Shown: positions 25,864-34,487 of the stretch, piece after piece
Layout of the letters: the number at the start of each line of letters is the position of its first letter
Position numbering within the stretch: the stretch's first letter is position 1
Assembly: GCF_014290175.1 (NCBI RefSeq)
Contig: NZ_JACOOR010000002.1
Location: 310,001-374,000, forward strand
Length of the DNA stretch: 64,000 nucleotides
Direction: 5' to 3'
From: Anaerosacchariphilus hominis
GTDB lineage: Bacteria > Bacillota > Clostridia > Lachnospirales > Lachnospiraceae
The notes under the pieces: model-generated
Database searches by the model: none
The model's input: only the letters and a program-made list of their open reading frames with translations
Told to the model about the DNA's origin: nothing
Translations under genes and position numbers: made by a program

Positions 25864-26218
25864 TACAGGAAAAGAAAAAAGTTTTGAATATTGGTTACGC
25901 TTTTGCTCTTTTCCAACGCGATATATAGGAAAGACGATTTTCTTCTTTTGTGTTCTTTGACAACTGAATAAAGCAATTCAATACCTTAGACAGACAGCGA
26001 GCCGTTGAAACAGATACGCCATGACCTTTCTCCAGCAAAAGCGAGCGATAACCTATTTGTGTTCCTGTAAAAGATTTGTCCTCTTTTATCGCCATGACCT
26101 GTCCTGTCTGATAATGATACTCCCGTACAGCCACAGCTTGAGCGTTCAGAGCGTCGCACGCAATGGGTACGGCTACATAAGAACTATGCAGAGGTGGAAC
26201 TCCTGTGGGCTATGACAA

Positions 26219-26440
26219 ATGCCATTGAATTGTTTAGAAAAGATTTTTACAGAAAGGGGGGTATGTGTTATTGCTGATATTGTAAAAACAAGGCAAGAAA
26301 AGACAAATAATAAGCGTGGCATTGGCAACAGAGGAAAAACAAAGATTGTTGTAAAAGAGCATTTTTCTGAAAATGGAAAGACAATGGAAGAACTTCTGAC
26401 TGATGTTATGCTTGAAAAGGCAAAGCAGACAATCGCATAA
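26219..26440 (+). CDS. Small hypothetical protein upstream of the recombinase
   Basis: A frame of up to 73 codons. The part after GAAAGGGGGGTA (IADIVKTRQEK... to KQTIA) looks like the conserved portion and resembles small proteins encoded just before serine recombinases in Clostridia elements. No ATG is placed correctly after the ribosome site, so the true start is uncertain. It could be a directionality factor, but that is only a positional guess. Confidence 0.4.
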   Translation: MPLNCLEKIFTERGVCVIADIVKTRQEKTNNKRGIGNRGKTKIVVKEHFSENGKTMEELLTDVMLEKAKQTIA

Positions 26441-26551
26441 ATTCGGTGCAGTTGTAAGAAATAGATTGAATGTGAAAAATAACCCATGTTATACTTTACT
26501 TGCAAGCAGGTATTGTAAACATGGGTTAGTTATAAAGGAGGATAACTGACA

Positions 26552-28165
26552 ATGAAACAACAGATTTACAATACTGCACTTTATCTTAGGTTAAGCCGAG
26601 ATGATGAATTACAGGGCGAAAGTTCCAGCATTACCACACAAAGAAGTATGTTGCATCTATATGCAAAAGAACATCATTTGAATGTGATTGATGAGTATAT
26701 TGATGACGGCTGGTCGGGAACAAATTTTGAAAGACCGAGTTTTCAAAGAATGATTGAAGATATAGAGGCAGGAAAAATCAACTGTGTTGTAACGAAAGAC
26801 CTTTCCCGACTTGGCAGAAATTATATTATGACAGGACAATATACAGAATTGTATTTTCCCAGCCATAATGTCCGTTACATAGCGATTGACGACGGGGTAG
26901 ACAGCGAAAAAGGCGAAAGTGAGATTGCACCATTTAAAAATATCATCAATGAATGGGTGGCAAGAGATACAAGCCGTAAAGTGAAATCGGCATTTAAGAC
27001 AAAATTTGCAGAGGGTGCGTATTATGGGGCTTATGCTCCGTTAGGATATAAGAAACACCCCGACATTAAAGGAAAACTGCTGGTTGATGAGGAAACAAAA
27101 TGGATTGTTGAAAAAATCTTCTCCCTAGCCTATCAAGGTTACGGTAGTGCAAAAATCACAAAGGTACTGCGAGAAGAAAAAGTTCCGACAGCGTCTTGGC
27201 TGAATTTCACAAGGTACGGTACTTTTGCACATATCTTTGAGGGAAAGCCCGAAAGCAAGCGTTATGAGTGGACGATTGCTCATGTCAAGGCAATTTTAAA
27301 AAGTGAAGTCTATATCGGAAACAGCGTTCATAATCGACAATCAACAGTTTCATTCAAGAGCAAGAAAAAAGTGCGTAAGCCCGAAAGTGAATGGTTTCGA
27401 GTAGAAAATACCCACGAACCGATTATTGACAAAGAAGTGTTCTATCGTGTGCAGGAACAGATAAAATCAAGGCGTAGACAGACAAAGGAAAAAGCAACGC
27501 CGATATTTGCAGGGCTTGTCAAGTGTGCGGATTGTGGCTGGTCTATGCGGTTTGCGACAAATAAGGCAAATAAAACGCCATACAGTTATTATGCTTGCAG
27601 TTACTACGGACAGTTTGGCAAAGGTACTTGTTCTATGCACTATATCCGTTATGATGTGTTGTATCAAGCCGTATTGGAACGATTGCAGTATTGGGCTAAG
27701 GCAGTACAGCAAGACGAAGAAAAGGTGTTGAATAAGATACAAAAGGCTGGGAATGCAGAGCGAATACGGGAAAAGAAGAAAAAGGCAAGTGCCTTGAAGA
27801 AAGCCGAGAACCGACAAAATGAGATTGACCGCTTGTTTACGAAAATGTATGAAGATAGAGCCTGTGAGAAGATAACGGAACGAAACTTCATCATGCTGTC
27901 GGGGAAATATCAAAAAGAACAGATAGAACTGGAACAGCAGATAACCAACCTAAGAGAAGAATTAAGTAAAATGGAACAGGATATGATAGGTGCTGAAAAG
28001 TGGATTGAGTTAATTAAGGAGTATTCCGTACCAAAGGAACTGACAGCACCGTTGTTAAATGCAATGATAGAAAAAATCCTTATTCACGAAGCAACAACGA
28101 ATGAGGATAACGAAAGAATACAGGAAATAGAGATATACTACCGATTTATTGGAAAAGTAGACTGA
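26552..28165 (+). CDS. Large serine recombinase (TndX/TnpX type)
   Basis: The 537-residue site-specific recombinase has the resolvase catalytic domain with Ser15 (ALYLRLSRDD), a recombinase domain (GYKKHPDIKGKLLVDEE onward), a zinc-ribbon motif (CADCGWSM ... CSYYGQFGKGTC) and a long coiled coil. Location about 45 nt from the right junction of the nested element indicates that it moved this element. RBS AAAGGAGGATAACTG precedes the ATG. Confidence 0.93.
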   Translation: MKQQIYNTALYLRLSRDDELQGESSSITTQRSMLHLYAKEHHLNVIDEYIDDGWSGTNFERPSFQRMIEDIEAGKINCVVTKDLSRLGRNYIMTGQYTELYFPSHNVRYIAIDDGVDSEKGESEIAPFKNIINEWVARDTSRKVKSAFKTKFAEGAYYGAYAPLGYKKHPDIKGKLLVDEETKWIVEKIFSLAYQGYGSAKITKVLREEKVPTASWLNFTRYGTFAHIFEGKPESKRYEWTIAHVKAILKSEVYIGNSVHNRQSTVSFKSKKKVRKPESEWFRVENTHEPIIDKEVFYRVQEQIKSRRRQTKEKATPIFAGLVKCADCGWSMRFATNKANKTPYSYYACSYYGQFGKGTCSMHYIRYDVLYQAVLERLQYWAKAVQQDEEKVLNKIQKAGNAERIREKKKKASALKKAENRQNEIDRLFTKMYEDRACEKITERNFIMLSGKYQKEQIELEQQITNLREELSKMEQDMIGAEKWIELIKEYSVPKELTAPLLNAMIEKILIHEATTNEDNERIQEIEIYYRFIGKVD

Positions 28166-28208
28166 TAATGAGGGGTCATATCTTTAACTAAGGGAAACTG
28201 GTCTTAGT

Positions 28209-28832
28209 ATGCCTAATGTCGTATTACTCATACCAATAGCTGATATATTAGATGTTACCGTTACAGAATTGTTACGTGGAGAAAAAATAGATACACAGAA
28301 AAATATTGATACAAAAGAAGTCGAGGAATTGGTAGTAGGCTCTCTCGATATGGCTGTTAGGAATTCTATTCATCAGCATAGAAAAAACTGGATATTAGCA
28401 TATTTGCTATGCTTTTTAATATCTATTACAGAAATTATTATGTTAGTCGTATCTGGGAATTCAATAGCTGAGATGAAAGATGATATATTGCTGGTTACAG
28501 GGTTAATGCTTTTATTTGGTGCATGGTTTTGTTTCTTTGCTAAAGACATATTACCAACATATTATGATGCAAACAAGATAAATTATGTTTCACAAGGAAT
28601 TTTTAGAATACATCTAGTTGGTTTATCCTTTAACAACGGAAATTGGATGTACATCTGTACAACTTTAAAAATTTGGACACTTGCAACGGTTGTTCTATAT
28701 CCTCTTGCAGGTATTATAATAATCAATTGTCTCAATATAGCTTTATGGGATATTTTAAGTAAAATTTTCTTAATTATGATATTAGGTGGTATGGTAGTTT
28801 CGATTTACATTATCGGGAAAAAATACGAATAA
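28209..28832 (+). pseudogene. XRE-family membrane regulator, 3' fragment
   Basis: The frame from 28212 continues the XRE gene broken at 20850: end of the HTH domain (PNVVLLIPIADILDVTVTEL), a linker and about five membrane helices. XRE proteins with a C-terminal membrane domain are common in Clostridia. Without the first part the reading frame starts at an accidental ATG and is unlikely to work. Confidence 0.82.
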
Positions 28833-28888
28833 TTAAATTACCTGTTATCGTTGTGGATATTACTAATTTACAACATTCTTCATGGGAA

Positions 28889-28939
28889 ATAAGGAATGAT
28901 GCAGAAGAGATTGTGTTAAGCGAATTAGCATACATTTAG
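28889..28939 (+). pseudogene. tnpV 3' remnant
   Basis: The frame ending in TAG at 28937 encodes IRNDAEEIVLSELAYI, matching the C-terminus of the TnpV-like protein at 20016 (IRNMAEEIVLKELIYR). Only this end remains, indicating an earlier element here. Confidence 0.7.
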
Positions 28940-28947
28940 AACGTGGA

Positions 28948-28969
28948 AAGCTCCTTCGGGAGCTTTTTT
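28948..28969 (+). terminator. Intrinsic terminator
   Basis: The stem AAGCTCC/GGAGCTT with a stable TTCG loop is followed by TTTTC. Confidence 0.85.
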
Positions 28970-29119
28970 CTGGTTTTTGCTGGGTATCAAGAAAGTATAT
29001 AGAAAATGCATTAATCATATGGTATGATTTGAACAGAAGATAGAATCTTAGGAAGCAAGAAGATTTTTGAGGAATGCAACTTAGAAGTTATAGAATTAAG
29101 TTAATCGTGCCATATGGCT

Positions 29120-29240
29120 TGATTATAAACGCAAAGATAAAAACGCAACGTACATCTTTGATGTGCCAGAGCCGGTAGGTAGCCCGGCCGTCCTATATAA
29201 ATAGGGTAAGTAACCTGCCCCTCCGGGTTGTCCATTCTTT
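29120..29240 (+). promoter_or_regulatory. yjdF-type riboswitch
   Basis: The leader immediately before yjdF contains ACGCAAAGATA...ACGCAACG...ATCTTTG, GCCGGTAGGTAGCCCGGCCGTC, a CCTATATAAATAGG hairpin and a CCTGCCCCTCCGGG region. These blocks match my recollection of the yjdF RNA motif, which senses azaaromatic compounds. Exact ends are approximate and no covariance search was possible. Confidence 0.75.
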
Positions 29241-29267
29241 GTTCAATCAATTTTAGGAGGGATTCTT

Positions 29268-29684
29268 ATGGACAAAGTAAATGGAAAGCTGACAGTATTT
29301 TTTGAAGAGCCGTTTTGGGTGGGAATCTTTGAACGCATCGAAGATGGTAAACTATCTGTGGCAAAGGTAACATTTGGTGCAGAGCCAAAAGATTATGAAG
29401 TACAGGAATATATTCAAAAGTGCTATTTCAGTTTGAAATTCAGTTCGGTTGTTGAAACTGTTGTAAAGGATATCAAAAGAAATCCGAAACGGATGCAGCG
29501 GGAAGTAAAGAAGCAGATGCTGGAAATAGGCATTGGTACAAAATCGCAACAGGCGTTGAAATTACAGCAGGAACAGAACAAGCAGGAACGCAAAGAGAAA
29601 AGACGCAAGAAAAAAGAGGCAGAAGAGCAGCGAATGTTTGAACTGAAACAGCGAAAGAAAAGAGAAAAGCATAAGGGACATTAA
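29268..29684 (+). CDS. yjdF: YjdF family protein (DUF2992)
   Basis: The 138-residue protein starts KLTVFFEEPFWVGIFER, the YjdF/DUF2992 signature, and ends in a long, strongly basic coiled coil. Its biochemical role is unknown; the family is typically controlled by the yjdF riboswitch, which is present here. RBS TAGGAGGGA precedes the ATG. The riboswitch suggests a response to toxic heteroaromatic compounds. Confidence 0.88.
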   Translation: MDKVNGKLTVFFEEPFWVGIFERIEDGKLSVAKVTFGAEPKDYEVQEYIQKCYFSLKFSSVVETVVKDIKRNPKRMQREVKKQMLEIGIGTKSQQALKLQQEQNKQERKEKRRKKKEAEEQRMFELKQRKKREKHKGH

Positions 29685-29745
29685 AGTCCCTTGGCCTTTT
29701 ACTCAAATCGAAAAGTGTTGAATAAAGCTTTCGGGAGGTGTTTCT

Positions 29746-30126
29746 ATGAAGAAAAAAGTACTTGCAATTATGTTAGTCGCCATGTCAATCATGTTGATTT
29801 CAGCGTGCGGAAAAAAAGAAAAATTGTACGAAATTCCTGATTTATCGCAGTATAAGACAGATTATGTAGGAGATTCTTCAAATGTTATAAATATTGTAAG
29901 CGGTCAAGAGTATCCAGAGGGATACTCATATGACAGTATAGAGATACAGTCTGAAACAGAGCCTTATGGATTAACAGTTTTTCTAAAAGATGAGCCGTCG
30001 GCAGTCAAACTTGAAGATCAATTGCAGGTTAATGCAGATATGACATTTGACTTGATTGGTAATTTGGGAACAATTGATTATAAAACAGCAGATAGCAAAG
30101 AAATTATTGCATCATATGAACGGTGA
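29746..30126 (+). CDS. Small lipoprotein
   Basis: The 126-residue protein has a signal peptide ending in lipobox LISAC (Cys near residue 21), then an extracellular domain of about 105 residues with no recognised motif. RBS GGGAGGTG precedes the ATG. It is followed by a terminator and convergent with the relaxase gene. The role in the element is unknown; entry exclusion or surface sensing are possibilities only. Confidence 0.75.
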   Translation: MKKKVLAIMLVAMSIMLISACGKKEKLYEIPDLSQYKTDYVGDSSNVINIVSGQEYPEGYSYDSIEIQSETEPYGLTVFLKDEPSAVKLEDQLQVNADMTFDLIGNLGTIDYKTADSKEIIASYER

Positions 30127-30169
30127 TATATTTTTAGTCAACTTTTAGACAATTTGAAGAACGGAATAT

Positions 30170-30207
30170 AAAAAGGCGTATGGAAGTTTTAAATCCATAC
30201 GCTTTTT
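30170..30207 (+). terminator. Terminator after the lipoprotein gene
   Basis: GGCGTATGGA pairs with TCCATACGCT(T) around a 9-nt loop, with A and T runs on either side, so it can work for both convergent transcripts. Confidence 0.85.
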
Positions 30208-30267
30208 TGAAAAAAACTCATTTTTGAACAAGAGATTTGTAAGAACATATTATCTATTCAAAGACGG

Positions 30268-31977
30268 TTACAATTCCATATCATGTGATTTTTTCTTAGA
30301 TTGAGCAGGCTGATTTCGCCGTATTTCCCGTTTCCTCTGATATTTCAGTTCCCATGCACGATGGGAGAAGACATCAGGATCTTCCACATTGAGATAATCC
30401 ACCTCATTGGCTGCAATATCACGACGGTGATAGTCATAATATTTACCGAAAGTACCTTTAAGCTGTTCGATCAGCTTATCCCGAAAATCAGGACGTATCT
30501 GGATTCTGGTGTCCAGCAATTCTGTGTATTGTTCTGGATCAGGACGAAATTTTTCTTCCCGGAAAGCAACGGCGTCTTTTTCAAGCTGTTTTTTAAGGGA
30601 GATGTCCTGAGAATCAAGAATATCAAGATTGTTATTCATCTGGTCATATTTCTTGGATAGATTCATCATATCTTTATCAGTAGAGCATTGTGCCTGGAAG
30701 ATTAGCTGCTCTTTCCTTGATTTCAGTTCTTCAATTTCTTCGGTAACAGTTGTAAGCTGCTGATTCAATTTTATATGCTGGATGGGATTCAAAATACTGG
30801 TTTTCTCTTTTTCTACATTCAGCTCTTTCCGTTCTGTAACTTTAGCTTTGAGTTTCTTTTTAACGGTGTTGTATTTATTCAGTATTGGATTAAAATGATT
30901 CATCCAATCATGAATTACTTCTTTTTGCATCTCATTATGAAGTAAATGATATTGTGTAAAGATCATATGATTTCGGATAGTTTCCATTGTTTCTGCAATT
31001 ACAGGAATAGAATTTTTGACAGCTTGAGCCAGTTTCTCTACCTGAGCTTTTAATTCCCGGAGCATTTGGTTATCTGCACGAATCTGGCGGTTGATTTCAC
31101 AGCGGTCAGCTATCATTCCTTTCTTTTCCATGTTTTGAGCAATATAGCCTTCGTGGATGGTCGGCTGTTCGGTGATTCCCTGATCTGCAAAGCTGCGGTG
31201 ATCAATGGATGCATTTATCTGATTGTGGGCAAGCATTTCATTTACAGTATCTGCCCAGTTTGCTCTCCAGATACAGAGTTGCTCATCACTGTTCCATTGT
31301 TCAGAAATGGGATTCTGTCTGCCATAGCGGCTGCTTTTTGGATGCTTGTCGATGCGGTCATAGCCTTTTTCCTGTGCGACAGATGCGGTCATATAAACTT
31401 TCTTTTTCCCAACTTTATATCTGTATTGCTTTTCCCAGCCATCTTTTTGAGCAGCTTTGAATTCAGTAGCTGTAAATCCTTTTTCTTCTCCATTTTTTAT
31501 GCAGAGATATTCTTTTTCTGTTTTATACTGCCATGTTCCGTTTTCGTTCAGTGGACGGACGGTAAGCAGAATGTGTGCATGAGGATTGTGTCCATCCGTA
31601 TCGTGAATAGCAAAGTCAGCGCACATGCCCATATCTACAAAGTTCTTTTGAATAAAATCTTTTAGAAGAGAAATATTACTGTCCTTATCTAATTCAACGG
31701 GAAGTGCGACAACAAATTCCCTTGCCAGTCGGCTGTCTTTTGTTTTTTCTGCAGCTTCCACAGCATTCCAGAGTTGTTCACGGTCTTTCCATTCTGGTGA
31801 AGCCATCGGTGGAAGCAATACTTCCTGATAAATGAGTCCATGCTTTCTGGTGTAATCATGCTGGATGCCATCGTAATCATTGTACATCCGGCTGCAGCTC
31901 ATATAAGCAGAAGCTGCGACAGCGGAACGTCCGGAACCACGGCTGACAACTTTGGCTTGCATATGATAAATTGCCAT
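30268..31977 (-). CDS. MobA/MobL family relaxase (MOB-Q type)
   Basis: The relaxase nicks oriT to start mobilization. The N-terminal domain begins MAIYHMQAKVVSRGSGRSAV, typical of MobA/MobL. A HNPHAHILLT motif (about residue 150) supplies the metal-binding histidines. The C-terminal half is a long coiled coil. At 569 residues it is full length. The ATG at 31977 follows AGGAGGTG; a GTG 9 nt upstream is less likely. The adjacent RSF1010-like oriT supports the class. Confidence 0.9.
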   Translation of the reverse strand: MAIYHMQAKVVSRGSGRSAVAASAYMSCSRMYNDYDGIQHDYTRKHGLIYQEVLLPPMASPEWKDREQLWNAVEAAEKTKDSRLAREFVVALPVELDKDSNISLLKDFIQKNFVDMGMCADFAIHDTDGHNPHAHILLTVRPLNENGTWQYKTEKEYLCIKNGEEKGFTATEFKAAQKDGWEKQYRYKVGKKKVYMTASVAQEKGYDRIDKHPKSSRYGRQNPISEQWNSDEQLCIWRANWADTVNEMLAHNQINASIDHRSFADQGITEQPTIHEGYIAQNMEKKGMIADRCEINRQIRADNQMLRELKAQVEKLAQAVKNSIPVIAETMETIRNHMIFTQYHLLHNEMQKEVIHDWMNHFNPILNKYNTVKKKLKAKVTERKELNVEKEKTSILNPIQHIKLNQQLTTVTEEIEELKSRKEQLIFQAQCSTDKDMMNLSKKYDQMNNNLDILDSQDISLKKQLEKDAVAFREEKFRPDPEQYTELLDTRIQIRPDFRDKLIEQLKGTFGKYYDYHRRDIAANEVDYLNVEDPDVFSHRAWELKYQRKREIRRNQPAQSKKKSHDMEL

Positions 31978-32052
31978 ATCTGGCACCTCCTTTCGATGTT
32001 GCCTGCAACAGCGGAAAAGCCCTCGGCAGAGCGCACGAGCCCCGTAGGGGAT

Positions 32053-32092
32053 ACCACCGCCCGATTTATCGGGTGGTGAGTAAGTGCGCCCT
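32053..32092 (+). other. oriT of the MOB-Q relaxase, RSF1010-like
   Basis: A hairpin ACCACCGCCCGATTTATCGGGTGGT (given in part; 32053-32077) is followed by GTAAGTGCGCCCT at 32080-32092, the conserved nick region of RSF1010/R1162-type origins. It lies between the relaxase and the DUF3847 gene, as expected for a MOB-Q oriT. Confidence 0.85.
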
Positions 32093-32113
32093 TCGGGAGT
32101 AGAACTTGTGCGT

Positions 32114-32335
32114 TTACATTCCTCGTAGCCGGATTATCAGCTCCCGTTTCAGGGAATCCAAATCCATTTCTTTAATATGGGGAACAATACTTTCCAAAAT
32201 GGCTCCTTCCTGGACTAATCGGTGTGTTCTGGCATCACGTTCTTTTTTGCGATTTCTTGCTTCGGCTTCTTCTTGGCGGTGTCTTGCCTGTAAAAGTGCT
32301 TTTTCTTCCGGTGTCATGATTTTTTTATCTGCCAT
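32114..32335 (-). CDS. DUF3847-like small protein
   Basis: The 73-residue charged helical protein (KDERDARTHRL-like region, then IVPHIKEMDLDSLKREL) resembles DUF3847 proteins encoded beside MobA/MobL relaxases. It has the same AGGAGGTGCCAGAT leader as the relaxase. An accessory oriT-binding role is plausible by position. Confidence 0.65.
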   Translation of the reverse strand: MADKKIMTPEEKALLQARHRQEEAEARNRKKERDARTHRLVQEGAILESIVPHIKEMDLDSLKRELIIRLRGM

Positions 32336-32505
32336 ATCTGGCACCTCCTTTTTATGCCCGTATCCGGGCAGTATTGGTTTTAAAATCTTATGGTTTGGTA
32401 CTATAGTTTCGGATAACTGACAGTGGCATGTTTCTGGTGATAAATAAGGAAAGAAAGTAGTACCACTGTCAGTGAAGAATAATTATCGTGTTATGCTTCT
32501 TTGCT

Positions 32506-33363
32506 TCAGTTCTGGTTCGGAGCATGATTGTTTAACAGAATTCTTTTTGCCTGTTTTAAATTAGCTGTTGCATTGTCCTGACGAATATTCCGGTTATTGA
32601 TACGGACAGGAATACATCTCTCCAGAATACGGTCATAAATTCGTTTGTGTGCGATATCAGCGGCGTTATTCAGCTCTGATAAAGTGAGATTGGTCGTTAT
32701 GATCAGGGGCTTTTTACTGCGGTAACGACTGTCGATCACATTGAATACCTGTTCCAGTGCAAAGTCAGAGTTCCGCTCAATTCCGAGATCATCAATAATC
32801 AGAAGACTGTAGCGGTTTAAGCTGTTGATGAACTGGTTTCTGTCTTCAAAATGCATTCCGGTAAGGGTATTTAGAATTCGGGAAAAGTTGGTCATCAGTA
32901 CAGGAACGCCTTTTTCCAGAAGGGCATTGGCAATGCAGCCTGCAAAAAAAGATTTTCCAGTACCGACATCACCCCAGATGAGAAGTCCGGAAGCATTTGC
33001 TCTCATCTCTTCCCAGTTGCTTACATAATTGTGTGCCAGTTTTATTTCCGGATTGATGCCGTTATCCCTGGCAAAAGTGTAGTCATAGAGTGCTTTGTCC
33101 TGTAAGCCGCTGGTTTTAAGATGCTCTATTTCCATTTGTTTTTCATGAAGTTTTCTCTGGGCTTCTTCCTGCTCAAAGATTTCCTGCTGGCATTTACAGC
33201 GGATGGAAGGAATAAGAACCTTTCCCTGTAATTCATGCCTGCATTGCCTTGGCGTATTGCATTTGGAACAGTAGATCAGGTGGTCTGTTTCGTTAAAATA
33301 TTCATCAGACTGAAGCTCTCTGTTTGGGGTTATAGCTGTTGGTTTTTCTATAAATTTTGTCAT
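32506..33363 (-). CDS. DnaC-like replication ATPase
   Basis: The 285-residue protein has N-terminal zinc-type cysteines (YCSKCNTP, RCKCQ) followed by an AAA+ domain with Walker A GDVGTGKS (about residues 132-139) and Walker B LLIIDDLG. It is a helicase-loader type protein. It overlaps the RepA gene by ATGA, so the two act together in replication of the circular form of the element. Confidence 0.88.
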   Translation of the reverse strand: MTKFIEKPTAITPNRELQSDEYFNETDHLIYCSKCNTPRQCRHELQGKVLIPSIRCKCQQEIFEQEEAQRKLHEKQMEIEHLKTSGLQDKALYDYTFARDNGINPEIKLAHNYVSNWEEMRANASGLLIWGDVGTGKSFFAGCIANALLEKGVPVLMTNFSRILNTLTGMHFEDRNQFINSLNRYSLLIIDDLGIERNSDFALEQVFNVIDSRYRSKKPLIITTNLTLSELNNAADIAHKRIYDRILERCIPVRINNRNIRQDNATANLKQAKRILLNNHAPNQN

Positions 33364-34076
33364 AATGTTTCGTATTCCTCACTTTCGTAATTTCGTTGTC
33401 GGGAAGCAGGATGATCCTGTCTTGCCCAACTGATGATGGTAGCTGCGTGGTTCTGATATTGCTTTCCGGTAGAAGCCATATAACCGGATAAGCGTTCAAT
33501 ATAATCCTTCCAGTCAGGGATTGTCTGCCGGATATCTTCAAGCTCTTTTTCTGACAGAAAAACATTTTGAAATTTTCCATAGGGTGAGAGTGGCTCCTTA
33601 CTCCCTCTTATTGCTAAATTGTTCTTTTTTATCTCTTTCTTATTACCAGACAGTTTTCTGTCTGTATCAGGGAAAGAATCCTGTCTGTCAATAGGACAGT
33701 TTTTTGTCTGTCTTAGGGAAAGAAATCTGTCTGTATAGTGGATGGTTTCTTTTGGGAGTTTTACATAAATCCGATTGGGCTGTCCGGGACCCTGCCGTTT
33801 TCGGAAGATAAGCTCCTGTTTTTCCAGTACTGCCAGAGCAGTTTTAACCGTCATCTGGCTTTTGTGGAGAACTTCTGCCAGTGCTTCAATCGTAAAGTAA
33901 ATGAACACATGACCGTCTGTATCTGACCACCCCTCATTTTTCTGGGAAAGCCTTGCCCGGTCGAGCAGGATAATATAAAGCATTTTGGCAGTTTCGTTTA
34001 TTTCCATGTCCAGAAGGAAACGGGGAAACATCATATAAGATGGCAGGTTGGTGTCTGCTGTCAGAAAGTCAGTCAT
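33360..34076 (-). CDS. RepA_N-type replication initiator
   Basis: The 238-residue protein begins with the RepA_N winged-helix pattern (YMMFPRFLLDM, TAKMLYIILLDRA, FTIEALAEVL) and has a divergent C-terminal domain. RepA_N proteins start theta replication of Gram-positive plasmids. Location between dnaC-like and parR/parM genes gives a plasmid-type maintenance module inside an integrated element. The start at 34076 follows GGAGGTG. Confidence 0.87.
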   Translation of the reverse strand: MTDFLTADTNLPSYMMFPRFLLDMEINETAKMLYIILLDRARLSQKNEGWSDTDGHVFIYFTIEALAEVLHKSQMTVKTALAVLEKQELIFRKRQGPGQPNRIYVKLPKETIHYTDRFLSLRQTKNCPIDRQDSFPDTDRKLSGNKKEIKKNNLAIRGSKEPLSPYGKFQNVFLSEKELEDIRQTIPDWKDYIERLSGYMASTGKQYQNHAATIISWARQDHPASRQRNYESEEYETL

Positions 34077-34100
34077 GTGTTCACCTCCAATCAAAAGGGT

Positions 34101-34484
34101 TTATTCCCCAAGAAAATCCCAGTCTACATCACTATCTGGCTGTGAATTTTCAGGTGCTGGAAAGGATGCCCTGATTTGGGGCTCCCTTTGCGCCATGCCT
34201 GCAGTCAGTCCGGAAAGAAAAAGTGGCAATGCCTGTTTCAGACTGTTTTCCACTGCATCTACAATCTGTTTCACAAAAAGTTCTTCCCGTTCTCTTGTTT
34301 CCAGATAAGGATCAGCCTGTGTGCGGTAGTAGCGGTCAAAATAATCTACCAGTGCAAGAGAGATTACCTGACTGTAAGATTTAAAATCCTGCCTGTCCAT
34401 CGTCTGTAAATATTCCCAGGCTCTCCGTTGCTGTTCTTTGTCCAGATTAAAGCGCAGGTTTGTGTTGCGGATATTGTTCTGCAT
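34101..34484 (-). CDS. ParR-like segregation adaptor
   Basis: The 127-residue protein has an N-terminal ribbon-helix-helix-like region (NLRFNLDKEQQRRAWEYL ... SYSQVISLALVDYF) and a disordered acidic end. It is directly downstream of parM, the standard place for the centromere-binding adaptor ParR. It would link plasmid DNA to ParM filaments. Confidence 0.75.
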   Translation of the reverse strand: MQNNIRNTNLRFNLDKEQQRRAWEYLQTMDRQDFKSYSQVISLALVDYFDRYYRTQADPYLETREREELFVKQIVDAVENSLKQALPLFLSGLTAGMAQREPQIRASFPAPENSQPDSDVDWDFLGE

Positions 34485-34487
34485 GGT

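Larger units (their letters stand above)
20850..28211 (+). mobile_element. Nested integrative mobilizable element (MobT/serine recombinase)
   Basis: This 7.3-kb segment splits an XRE gene (halves at 20710 and 28212). It carries a GntR-ABC operon, small ORFs, a degenerate response regulator, an ICEBs1/Tn916-like oriT, a MobT-type relaxase and a large serine recombinase next to the right end. No conjugation machinery is present, so transfer would depend on a helper. Boundaries are accurate to a few bases. Confidence 0.8.

Noticed and set aside
25895..26134. Minus-strand frame of 79 codons in the gap behind the MobT gene
   Set aside because: No ribosome site, no recognised family and an orientation opposite to all neighbours; probably chance.
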